From Candidatus Sulfotelmatobacter sp. (GTDB taxonomy: Bacteria; Acidobacteriota; Terriglobia; Terriglobales; Acidobacteriaceae): 7,165 nt of DNA. Positions 1 through 5,983 of this stretch are shown piece by piece (position 1 is the first letter of the stretch; the number at the start of each line of letters is the position of its first letter). The stretch spans positions 1 to 7,165 of the forward strand of contig JASICF010000490.1 of the NCBI GenBank assembly GCA_030044775.1, written 5' to 3'. The notes below the pieces were generated by a model that saw only the letters and a program-made list of their open reading frames with translations, did no database searches and was not told the DNA's origin. Position numbers and translations under genes: made by a program.

Positions 1-2400
1 CGCTACGAAGCAAGCCAGTTCGGGTCTCCTTATATCGAGACCGAGCACCTGCTGCTCGGGCTACTGCGCGAAGACAAAGCCCTGACCAACCGATTTCTGC
101 GGTCGCACGCCTCGGTGGAATCCATCCGCAAACAGATTGAAGGCCACACTACGATTCGGGAGAAGGTTTCGACCTCCGTCGATCTGCCTCTCAGCAATGA
201 ATGCAAGCGGGTGCTGGCCTACGCTGCCGAAGAAGCCGAGCGGCTTTCGCACCGGCACATCGGCACGGAACATCTTTTATTGGGACTGTTGCGCGAAGAA
301 AAATGCTTTGCCGCGGAAATCCTGCACGAGCGAGGCCTGCGGCTTTCGACGATTCGCGAAGAATTGGCGCGGACCACACAGGAAAAAGCGCAGCCGCAGC
401 GGCAGCGAGAGTCTTCCCTACTGAGTGAATTCTCACGCGACCTCACTCAGGCCGCGATGGACAGCCAGCTCGATCCACTGGTGGGGCGGGATGGCGAACT
501 TGAACGCGTGGTTCAGATTCTCTGCCGGCGCACAAAGAATAATCCGGTTCTGATTGGCGAGCCGGGTGTAGGCAAGACCGCTATCGTAGAAGGCTTGGCG
601 CAGCGTATTGCTGACGGCGAGGTTCCCTCTTTCTTGGCTGACAAGCGAATTCTCGCACTCGATCTTTCGCTGATTGTCGCAGGAACAAAATACCGCGGGC
701 AGTTTGAAGAGCGTTTGAAGACGATCATGAAAGAGCTGATGGAATCGCAGAATTCCATCATCTTCATTGATGAATTGCACACGCTGGTTGGTGCAGGCTC
801 AGCCGAGGGTTCGCTCGATGCCGCCAACATTTTGAAGCCGGCGTTGTCCCGCGGCGAGATTCAGTGCATCGGCGCAACCACCCCCGGCGAATACCGCAAG
901 TCGATTGAAAAGGATCGCTCGCTGGAGCGCCGCTTTCAGGCGGTGAAGGTTCCGCCGCCGAGTGAATCCGACGCGGTGAAAGTTCTTTTCGGGATCAAAG
1001 ACCGTTACGAGAAATTTCACGCGGTGACTTACACCGACGACGCGATCAACTTTGCCGTTTCGCACTCGAACCGCTACATTCCGGACCGCTTTTTGCCGGA
1101 TAAGGCGATCGATCTGGTGGATGAAGCCGGGGCGCGCGTGAAACTGCGCCAGACTTCGCAGCCCGAGGAAATCAGCGAAGTGCAGAAGCGGATCAAGTTC
1201 ATCGTTCACCGCATGGAGAACGCGATTGCGAACCATGAGTTCGAAAAGGCGCGTTTCTACTCCGACGAAGAACGCAAAGAGCGCGAAAACCTACGCGCCC
1301 TGCGCGAAAAGTATCATCTCGATGAATCATCCACCGGCGTGGTTGGCCGCGAAGATATCGAAGATGTAGTTTCGCGATGGACGGGCGTTCCCATCACTTC
1401 GATTAAAGAAGAAGAAACACAGAAGCTGCTGCGCATTGAAGAAGAACTGCACAAGCGCATCATCTCGCAGGACCGGTCGATCAGCGCGCTGGCGCGGGCC
1501 ATCCGCCGTTCACGCGCAGGCTTGAAGAGCCCGAATCGCCCGATCGGTTCGTTCCTGTTCCTGGGACCGACCGGTGTCGGCAAGACTGAGGTTGCGCGCA
1601 CGCTGGCGCAGTTCATGTTCGGCACAGAAAAGGCTCTGGTGCGGTTCGACATGTCGGAGTTCATGGAGAAGCATTCGGTCTCGAAGCTGATCGGTTCGCC
1701 TCCGGGATATGTGGGTTACGAAGAGGGCGGACAACTGACAGAACGTGTCAAGCGAGCGCCATATTCTGTCGTTCTGCTCGATGAAATCGAGAAGGCGCAT
1801 CCGGATGTGTTCAACATTCTGCTGCAGGTTTTTGAAGACGGCCAGTTAACCGACGGGCTGGGCAACACGGTCGATTTCAAGAACACGATTCTGATCATGA
1901 CGTCGAACATTGGAGCGCGGCACCTTCAGAAGCGCGAGGGCTTCGGTTTCCAGTCGACGGCGGACGACATGGTTTCCAGCAAGGTGGAGGAACTGGTGAA
2001 GGGCGAAGTGAAGCGCACCTTCAATCCGGAATTCCTGAACCGGCTGGACGAAATCATTCTGTTCCAGGCTTTGAGCGAGTCGGATCTGATCCAGATTCTC
2101 GAGCTCATGGTAACGCAGCTCAACGCGAATCTGGCGCAGAAGTCGATTACGGTGACGGTCGCCGACGAAGCGAAGAAGTGGATTCTCAACCAGACGCTGA
2201 CTGACCGCTCCTATGGAGCGCGTCCGCTGCGGAGGGCTTTGCAGAAGTACATCGAAGACCCGCTTTCGGAAGCGCTGATTCAGGGGACGATCACGACGCG
2301 TCCGGCGTTTATCGAGGTTTTCCTTGAGGACAACAAGCTGTTCTATCGGCCGGTAGACGCGGAAAAGGCCGAAGGCGTGCTGCTGTACGAGAACAGCTAG
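1..2400 (+). CDS. clpC: ATP-dependent Clp protease ATP-binding subunit ClpC (5' partial)
   Basis: Hsp100 unfoldase that threads substrates into ClpP in the cytoplasm. The frame is open from base 1, so only about the first 17-20 codons are missing; a GTG at 115 is internal. Residues are counted from codon 1 of the window (799 present). Two Clp-N repeats (motif TEHLLLGLLRE occurs twice, about residues 19-29 and 90-100) precede D1 with Walker A GEPGVGKT (186-193, K192), pore loop GTKYRGQF (Y231) and Walker B FIDE (D257, E258). A short UVR-type middle domain follows (about 394-435), then D2 with Walker A GPTGVGKT (K528), pore loop GSPPGYVGY (Y570) and Walker B LLDE (D594, E595). The short middle domain separates it from ClpB. 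The EGFGF segment (646-650) sits where ClpP-binding loops carry [LIV]-G-[FL], here with E in the first position. Two hairpins directly follow the stop, so it probably ends its transcript. Confidence 0.96.
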   Translation, partial: RYEASQFGSPYIETEHLLLGLLREDKALTNRFLRSHASVESIRKQIEGHTTIREKVSTSVDLPLSNECKRVLAYAAEEAERLSHRHIGTEHLLLGLLREEKCFAAEILHERGLRLSTIREELARTTQEKAQPQRQRESSLLSEFSRDLTQAAMDSQLDPLVGRDGELERVVQILCRRTKNNPVLIGEPGVGKTAIVEGLAQRIADGEVPSFLADKRILALDLSLIVAGTKYRGQFEERLKTIMKELMESQNSIIFIDELHTLVGAGSAEGSLDAANILKPALSRGEIQCIGATTPGEYRKSIEKDRSLERRFQAVKVPPPSESDAVKVLFGIKDRYEKFHAVTYTDDAINFAVSHSNRYIPDRFLPDKAIDLVDEAGARVKLRQTSQPEEISEVQKRIKFIVHRMENAIANHEFEKARFYSDEERKERENLRALREKYHLDESSTGVVGREDIEDVVSRWTGVPITSIKEEETQKLLRIEEELHKRIISQDRSISALARAIRRSRAGLKSPNRPIGSFLFLGPTGVGKTEVARTLAQFMFGTEKALVRFDMSEFMEKHSVSKLIGSPPGYVGYEEGGQLTERVKRAPYSVVLLDEIEKAHPDVFNILLQVFEDGQLTDGLGNTVDFKNTILIMTSNIGARHLQKREGFGFQSTADDMVSSKVEELVKGEVKRTFNPEFLNRLDEIILFQALSESDLIQILELMVTQLNANLAQKSITVTVADEAKKWILNQTLTDRSYGARPLRRALQKYIEDPLSEALIQGTITTRPAFIEVFLEDNKLFYRPVDAEKAEGVLLYENS

Positions 2401-2431
2401 GTTGTGTAGGGATAGACGCCCCGGCTGTCCG

Positions 2432-2455
2432 GCCGAGCGAAGCTCGGCGAGTTTT
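2432..2455 (+). terminator. First stem-loop after clpC
   Basis: A perfect 7-bp stem (GCCGAGC 2432-2438 with GCTCGGC 2442-2448) closes a GAA loop and is followed by GAG and TTTT at 2452-2455. It starts about 30 bases after the clpC stop. The short gap between stem and T-run makes it weaker than the hairpin just downstream; the two may act as tandem terminators. Confidence 0.5.
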
Positions 2456-2456
2456 C

Positions 2457-2483
2457 AGCCGCCAGCGAAAGCTGGCGGCTTTT
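2457..2483 (+). terminator. Rho-independent terminator of clpC
   Basis: A perfect 9-bp GC-rich stem (GCCGCCAGC 2458-2466 with GCTGGCGGC 2471-2479, extended by A2457-T2480) closes a stable GAAA tetraloop and runs into TTTT (2480-2483), then GCTTTGC. Position and form fit an intrinsic terminator for clpC. The 3' side (GGCGGCTTTTGCTTT) nearly matches the terminator at 5466-5498. Confidence 0.75.
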
Positions 2484-2530
2484 GCTTTGCTGTTTGCGGC
2501 GAATGCCTCGCCGGGAATCGTCAATCCCTT

Positions 2531-2542
2531 TACAATGGAAGG
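2531..2542 (+). promoter_or_regulatory. -10 element of a probable leaderless promoter
   Basis: TACAAT (2531-2536, five of six matches to TATAAT) is followed by exactly six bases, GGAAGG, and then ATG at 2543. A transcript starting about 7 bases after a -10 hexamer would begin at the start codon itself, which is the leaderless arrangement. GGAAGG touches the ATG, too close to serve as a Shine-Dalgarno site. No good -35 is visible about 17 bases upstream. The placement supports 2543 as the true 5' end of the gene that continues in another frame. Confidence 0.45.
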
Positions 2543-2692
2543 ATGGCACCTCCTGAAGCGATTCTTGATCGATGGGTTAAAAAGCAGGCCAGCGAGCACC
2601 CGGCGTGCCGGGGCTACCATGGGAAGCTCGATCTCGACCGGGTCGAGCCCCCTCCTTTGGATCCTTTTTGCGCTTCGTACAGGACGCGATGA
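2543..2692 (+). pseudogene. N-terminal segment of the metallopeptidase gene in a shifted frame (or a 49-aa coupled leader ORF)
   Basis: ATG 2543 opens a 49-codon frame ending at TGA 2690-2692. Its first ~42 codons look genuinely coding: MAPPEAILDRWVKKQ, then a mixed charged segment, ending in PPPLDPF, with ordinary codons (GAG, CTC, AAG, GAC). The parallel stretch in the downstream frame is rich in Arg/Pro with CGA codons and looks like shadow sequence. Leaving this frame by -1 at TTTTT (2665-2669) joins DPF to LRFVQDAMNQALR and would give a ~354-residue protein. I therefore read it as the real N-terminus of the next gene, broken by loss of one T or by a sequencing error. The alternative is a separate short ORF: its TGA overlaps ATG 2689 as ATGA, a classic coupling arrangement. 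Confidence 0.5.
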
Positions 2693-3606
2693 ACCAAGCG
2701 CTTCGGTCGGAGAACGCGAACGCGTCGGGTGGCACCTCGCATCCTCCTTTTCATTTCGACTATGTTGAGGTTGATGGCGGGTCGAAGAACGCTCATGCTT
2801 TCGAGCATGCGGGATTCTCGTTTATTGTTGTCACTCGGCCCTTAGTCGAGATGCTCTGGGATCTCTCGCGGCGGCTCAGCCAGTCTGCGCTGGTGCTGCA
2901 ACTGCTCGGGATTGATAGAGAGGTTGTTAGGTTGGAAGCGTTTCAGGCGCTTCTGTTCCAGTGGGAGCTTGCCTTTGTCGTCTCGCACGAGTACACACAC
3001 CATATCCATCGGCATTCCGGCAGCTCGTCGGACCGCCTGTGGAGCGAGTTCACCGGGAGCAGGCCACCGGGCGAATTGGAGCATCAGGCGCAAGAACTTG
3101 ACGCGGACGGGTACGCACTTTATCTAACTCTGGCCAACTATGTGAGAGGAGCAGCACGACAAAATGCGCTTGCTCAGGTCGGGATGCAGAATTGCACTGG
3201 TCTTCAGGGCGACGAATTCTTGATTACGGGATTTTTCGTCGCTCTCACGGCCCTATTCTGCTCCCTGTGGCCTGAAAATGTCCCTCTCGAGTCGGTCTCG
3301 CAGCGGCCGCACCCTCCTGCGCCGGTGAGAATTGAGCACGCGATACGCATTGCTGCGATGTGGAGCAACCAGAACACCTCAGTTCCAGAATCGTGGTTTA
3401 GCTCCGAGCGCTTCCAAGCGATATACCTCGCAGCGACTAGCGCAGTCAACGGCGGAGGTCGCCCGCAGTGGGACTCACTCGTTGCGTTCCTGCGTGGTGA
3501 GGTCGGGGCCGCATACTACCGCGAACTGTCGGACCGGTTCGAAGTCGTCCGAAAGGCAGGTGAGGAGACCGTGCGAGTTAAGCCGACGCATAGTCAGCCC
3601 GCATAA
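2689..3606 (+). CDS. Putative HExxH zinc metallopeptidase of unknown family (N-terminus in another frame)
   Basis: Probably a cytoplasmic zinc metallopeptidase; there is no signal peptide and no clear membrane anchor. Counting from ATG 2689 (305 aa), HEYTH lies at 100-104 at the end of a hydrophobic helix, giving two zinc-binding His and the catalytic Glu101. ELDADGYA starts at E136, the position and form of the third ligand in gluzincins of the M48/E-x-x-A-D type. HPPAPVRIEHA starts at H208 and resembles the HPP...R segment seen after the active site in such enzymes. Start choice is uncertain: the frame is open from 2581 with GTG at 2605, and ATG 2689 has AGGA four bases upstream, but the natural N-terminus is probably at 2543 in frame 2. 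Codon choice is less GC-biased than in clpC, which could indicate acquisition. I cannot name the family; a Lit-like (U49) phage-exclusion peptidase is possible but unproven. Confidence 0.72.
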   Translation: MNQALRSENANASGGTSHPPFHFDYVEVDGGSKNAHAFEHAGFSFIVVTRPLVEMLWDLSRRLSQSALVLQLLGIDREVVRLEAFQALLFQWELAFVVSHEYTHHIHRHSGSSSDRLWSEFTGSRPPGELEHQAQELDADGYALYLTLANYVRGAARQNALAQVGMQNCTGLQGDEFLITGFFVALTALFCSLWPENVPLESVSQRPHPPAPVRIEHAIRIAAMWSNQNTSVPESWFSSERFQAIYLAATSAVNGGGRPQWDSLVAFLRGEVGAAYYRELSDRFEVVRKAGEETVRVKPTHSQPA

Positions 3607-3646
3607 GGAGGCTCCGCCGGAGCGCAGCCAAGTTTCCTCTCGAGGT
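3607..3646. other. 40-bp gap between convergent genes, with a small hairpin
   Basis: The gap holds one perfect 5-bp stem with a 3-base loop (GCTCC 3611-3615, GGAGC 3619-3623). No T-run follows directly on either strand. It could help end transcription from both sides, but this is weak evidence; overlapping transcript ends are equally likely. Confidence 0.25.
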
Positions 3647-4057
3647 CTAATCTCCCGCCGCGGCCCTCGGCCTTCCTCCCAACTTTCCGTTCGCTCTTGA
3701 CGCCGCCTTCTTTGCCCGGCTGCGCGATTTGCCACCGAGTTGTCCCAGCCGGGCAGCCATCCACTTCTTTGAGCCAAAAACTCCCTCGAGAAGAGCCGGT
3801 ATGTAGAGATCCGCATCGAGCTTCGGGAAATGGATTCCGAACCCTGACGGGCTGATCTCAATTTCCTCAAGCTGAGAAGGCGAGGCGTGCTCCAGGCCTT
3901 GAGCATCCTGTGGCGAAAAGCTGATGGTCAGCTTTGAGTTCAGATCGACCACAATGCGGCTGCTGCCGCGGTCGTATCGCGCGGACACGGCGTGCGGGGT
4001 GGTTCGCCCGAACTCGTTTGCTCGCTCGGTCGCCTTTTCAAAGACTTTCAAATCCAT
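3647..4057 (-). CDS. DUF2442 family protein, partner of the upstream DUF4160 gene
   Basis: A 136-residue protein of the DUF2442 type. The family is small, its function is not established, and it is often encoded next to DUF4160, as here. Features seen: HAVSARYD (22-29), a strand-rich core with RIVVDLNSKLTISF (34-47), and the family-like ending GFGIHFPKLDADLYIPALL (72-90). A basic Lys/Arg/Gly tail (about 103-132, with NGKLGGRPR) follows and could contact nucleic acid. ATG 4057 is preferred because GGGAGAGA lies four bases upstream and the family core follows; the frame extends further upstream only as non-family sequence inside the DUF4160 gene. Its first 20 bases overlap the end of that gene, so the two are probably translated together. 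If the pair is toxin-antitoxin-like, this would be the likelier antitoxin, by analogy only. Confidence 0.85.
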   Translation of the reverse strand: MDLKVFEKATERANEFGRTTPHAVSARYDRGSSRIVVDLNSKLTISFSPQDAQGLEHASPSQLEEIEISPSGFGIHFPKLDADLYIPALLEGVFGSKKWMAARLGQLGGKSRSRAKKAASRANGKLGGRPRAAAGD

Positions 4058-4292
4058 GAATTCTCTCCCATGTCGCGCAAAGCTCACGCAGTCTAACTGA
4101 CAGCTCGTTCTCAATCCGCCTGAGATCGCGCTTCGCAAAGCTGTAATTCATACGAAGTTCAACCGGCCCGCTGGGACAATTCAGGTTGAAGAGAGCCTCA
4201 CAGCCTTTGCCAATTACATGCACATGCGCTGGTTGGTGATCGTTCGGGTAAATCACTGCGCGAAGCCCGGCGAATCGGCAGACCGTCGGCAC
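4038..4292 (-). CDS. DUF4160 family protein, first gene of a DUF4160-DUF2442 pair
   Basis: An 84-residue DUF4160 protein starting at GTG 4292. Family members usually begin with M-P-T-[VI], and this gives VPTVCRF; a TTG at 4316 would add eight poorly matching residues. The diagnostic segment is present: YPNDHQPAHVHV (15-26) followed by GKGCEALFNL. The C-terminal half is charged and helical (RDLRRIENELSVRLREL), also typical. No convincing Shine-Dalgarno site precedes GTG 4292. TATGTT (4308-4303 on the - strand) is a possible -10. It overlaps the DUF2442 gene by 20 bases. The biochemical role of the family is unknown; the small size, tight pairing and scattered distribution have suggested toxin-antitoxin function. 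Confidence 0.82.
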   Translation of the reverse strand: MPTVCRFAGLRAVIYPNDHQPAHVHVIGKGCEALFNLNCPSGPVELRMNYSFAKRDLRRIENELSVRLRELCATWERIHGFESL

Positions 4293-4395
4293 AATCACAT
4301 GGTAACATAATCCCAATCGCTTAGGTTAATCCTGCAATATCGGGTCGCTGCACTCCATTCGGTCTCCGTTGGCCCCCCATAAATCTTTCCTTTGA

Positions 4396-4486
4396 GCCGC
4401 AACACTGCAGCCCCTTTGGGGTTTGAAGCGCCAACCATTGGGGGCGTGCCAACCGAGGAGGATGTATGAAGTGCAGTGTTGTTGGC
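4396..4486 (+). repeat. Long inverted repeat enclosing the start of the secreted-protein gene
   Basis: CAACACTGCA (4400-4409) is exactly complementary to TGCAGTGTTG (4472-4481). One G-T pair, one bulged T and three more GC pairs extend it to 4396 and 4486, about 14 paired bases in all. The loop contains the Shine-Dalgarno site (4455-4461), the ATG at 4466 and a small nested hairpin (CCCC 4411-4414, GGGG 4418-4421). A second perfect 8-bp inverted repeat overlaps it (GCGCCAAC 4428-4435, GTTGGCGC 4481-4488), so two alternative folds compete for 4481-4486. A direct repeat GCCAACC (4430-4436, 4448-4454) lies in the same leader. Confidence 0.45.
4455..4461 (+). promoter_or_regulatory. Strong Shine-Dalgarno site, GAGGAGG
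   Basis: GAGGAGG ends four bases before ATG 4466. It fixes the start of the secreted-protein gene and is the strongest ribosome-binding site in the window. It lies in the loop of the inverted repeat 4396-4486. Confidence 0.85.
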
Positions 4487-5434
4487 GCAACTTTAGCGAT
4501 CTCCCTTGCCTCTTGTGCTGTAGCGCGCGCTCACGACGTCGTTCTGCCCGCCGGCACTCTCTTGCAATGCACCCTCAACGAGCCTAACTTCTCCAGCAAA
4601 ACAGCCGAGGTCGGCGATCCCGTCGTTTGCCATTTGCGAGGGCAGACCGAATTCGGCGAGCAAGCGTTTCCCCGTGGCAGCTATCTGGTAGGACACCTGG
4701 AATCCGCGAAAGAGCCGGGGCACTTTGTCGGCAAAGGTTATCTCCAACTGCAGTTTGATCGCATCGGGTTGCCCACCGGGGACCTGCCGCTTGAGGCGAA
4801 GGTCATCGCCACGCGCGGATACAAAGTCGACAAACACGGCGATATCGAGGGTAAAGGCCATGCCGTACGCGATGTGGTGGAATGGATGCTTCCTCCGCTC
4901 TGGCCCTGGAAAGTGATCACGCTGCCCATGCGCGGGCCGCGGCCCACGCTGAAAGGCGAGACGGTATTGCAGCTGCGGCTCATGGACGATATTCAGCTGC
5001 CGCAGTTAGCGCAGACCTATGGTCCGGGATGGCATTTCTTCGGCAGCGTGCAGAATGATTCTTACAACGAATCTGCCGGTCGCCCCGGCCTGTCGATCCG
5101 GGGCACGGTTGAAACTTCCAGCGTCGAAGTTTCGGGCGAGGTAAGCGTGCCTCATGCTTCCTATGCCAGATACGTGACGCGGGTTGTTAGTGATGCAAGT
5201 CTGCCAGCTTCAGGATCGCCGGTGTTTGTTCTCAAGACCGGAACGGTTCTGGCGGTAGGCAATTATCAATATCAGGACGGCCGGCTCACCTATACTTTGG
5301 CCAGCGGCGGAGGCGGGGTGGTCAGCACTGATGACGTCGATTGGGCCGCCACGACTGCGGTCAACAACCAGCGCGGCGTGCACATGACGCTGCACGGCGG
5401 GCACATGGTTCCGGAGGTATCTCCGGGGTTGTGA
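4466..5434 (+). CDS. Exported protein of unknown function, two-part architecture
   Basis: A 322-residue exported protein. Residues 1-22 form a signal peptide with a short n-region (K2) and hydrophobic core. Cleavage could be after ARA (before H23) by signal peptidase I, or at the lipobox-like LASC (14-17), which would make it a lipoprotein. The N-terminal part has LPAGTLLQCTL (27-37), SSKTAEVGDPVVCHL (43-57) and FPRGSYLVGHL (68-78), which resembles the beta-rich VirB10/TrbI-like fold seen in many acidobacterial envelope proteins. The C-terminal part (about 252-306) has PVFVLKTGTVLAVGNYQYQ, DGRLTYTLASGGG and VDWAATTAVN. That resembles a module I associate with acidobacterial secreted proteins, in which a variable-surface strand pair precedes a VDW...T...N segment. 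No catalytic motif is visible and I assign no function. The start is set by GAGGAGG four bases upstream; a strong terminator follows, so it is probably monocistronic. Confidence 0.85.
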   Translation: MKCSVVGATLAISLASCAVARAHDVVLPAGTLLQCTLNEPNFSSKTAEVGDPVVCHLRGQTEFGEQAFPRGSYLVGHLESAKEPGHFVGKGYLQLQFDRIGLPTGDLPLEAKVIATRGYKVDKHGDIEGKGHAVRDVVEWMLPPLWPWKVITLPMRGPRPTLKGETVLQLRLMDDIQLPQLAQTYGPGWHFFGSVQNDSYNESAGRPGLSIRGTVETSSVEVSGEVSVPHASYARYVTRVVSDASLPASGSPVFVLKTGTVLAVGNYQYQDGRLTYTLASGGGGVVSTDDVDWAATTAVNNQRGVHMTLHGGHMVPEVSPGL

Positions 5435-5435
5435 G

Positions 5436-5445
5436 CGCTTAAGCG
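5436..5445. repeat. 10-bp perfect palindrome after the secreted-protein gene
   Basis: CGCTTAAGCG is a perfect palindrome starting two bases after the stop codon at 5432-5434 and 20 bases before the terminator. It has no loop, so it is more likely chance or a protein site than a hairpin. Low weight. Confidence 0.3.
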
Positions 5446-5465
5446 ACGTTTCGCAATTCTTTCTT

Positions 5466-5498
5466 AAGCCGCCGGTGCAAGCCGGCGGCTTTCGCTTT
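5466..5498 (+). terminator. Rho-independent terminator of the secreted-protein gene
   Basis: A 10-bp stem (AAGCCGCCGG 5466-5475 with CCGGCGGCTT 5482-5491) with a 6-base loop is followed by TCGCTTT. It sits 31 bases after the stop codon. Its stem and 3' tail (GGCGGCTTTCGCTTT) closely copy the clpC terminator at 2457-2483. Confidence 0.75.
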
Positions 5499-5564
5499 CA
5501 AAAAGTCTTTGCGACCACATGGCTCTGATTGGAATCGGATTAGGCAAAATCGTTCGAGGTACTT

Positions 5565-5924
5565 ATGGCTAAAGTCAACATCGCTGAGAAATTTGCCAGG
5601 ATTACGGAATACTGGAAGCCCTATATTGCCGCCGAGCTCAACGGACAGATGGTTAAGTTCGACAAGCTGATGGGAGAGTTCGTCTTTCATCATCATGATC
5701 ATGAAGATGAAATGTTTTTGGTAGTAAAGGGCCGCTTCCGGATGGAGTTTCGCGATCGTCACGAGTGGATCGAGGAAGGTGAATTCATCGTCGTGCCACG
5801 AGGCGTCGAGCACCGGCCGGTGGCCGATGAGGAATGCTGGATTTTGCTGTTCGAACCGGCCTCGACGTTAAATACCGGGAATGTGGTGAACGAGCGGACT
5901 TTAGCGGAGCTGGAGCGGGTGTAG
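5565..5924 (+). CDS. Small single-domain cupin, probably metal-binding
   Basis: A 119-residue monocupin, cytoplasmic (no signal peptide). Both cupin motifs are complete. Motif 1 gives H42, H44 and E49 followed by G56 (HHHDHEDEMFLVVKG). Motif 2 matches G-x5-P-x-G-x2-H exactly at G72, P78, G80 and H83. The four ligands H42, H44, E49 and H83 should bind one divalent metal. Such small stand-alone cupins cover sugar-phosphate isomerase-like, dioxygenase-like and sensory proteins, so no substrate can be named. The start ATG 5565 has CGAGGT ending five bases upstream. The previous gene is closed by a terminator, so this gene should have its own promoter between 5499 and 5556, though I see no clear -35/-10 pair. 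The glutaredoxin gene follows after 59 bases and could share its transcript. Confidence 0.9.
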   Translation: MAKVNIAEKFARITEYWKPYIAAELNGQMVKFDKLMGEFVFHHHDHEDEMFLVVKGRFRMEFRDRHEWIEEGEFIVVPRGVEHRPVADEECWILLFEPASTLNTGNVVNERTLAELERV

Positions 5925-5983
5925 ATCGGTGCGAGCGGCACCAGCACGCGGGAAGATTCAGAGATATGGCAAAATGAGATGCC

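Noticed and set aside
433..780. Antisense ORFs inside clpC
   Set aside because: Long antisense frames are common shadows in GC-rich coding DNA; none resembles a known protein or has start signals.
2665..2671. Programmed -1 slippery heptamer at CCTTTTT in the split peptidase gene
   Set aside because: In the upstream frame the A-site TTT can re-pair after slipping, but the P-site CCT would shift onto TCC and mismatch. No clear downstream pseudoknot is visible. Simple loss of one T is the more economical explanation.
2487..2768. Third-frame + strand ORF of 93 codons over the peptidase 5' region
   Set aside because: The product is low in recognisable pattern, ends in the middle of the peptidase and overlaps two better-supported frames.
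4411..4424. CCCCTTTGGGGTTT as a terminator of something upstream
   Set aside because: The stem has only four pairs, the T-run is three bases, and no + strand gene ends upstream of it.
5967..5983. Sigma-54-like promoter TGGC...GC before the glutaredoxin gene
   Set aside because: GG and GC are separated by 11 bases instead of the required 10, and the surrounding consensus is poor.
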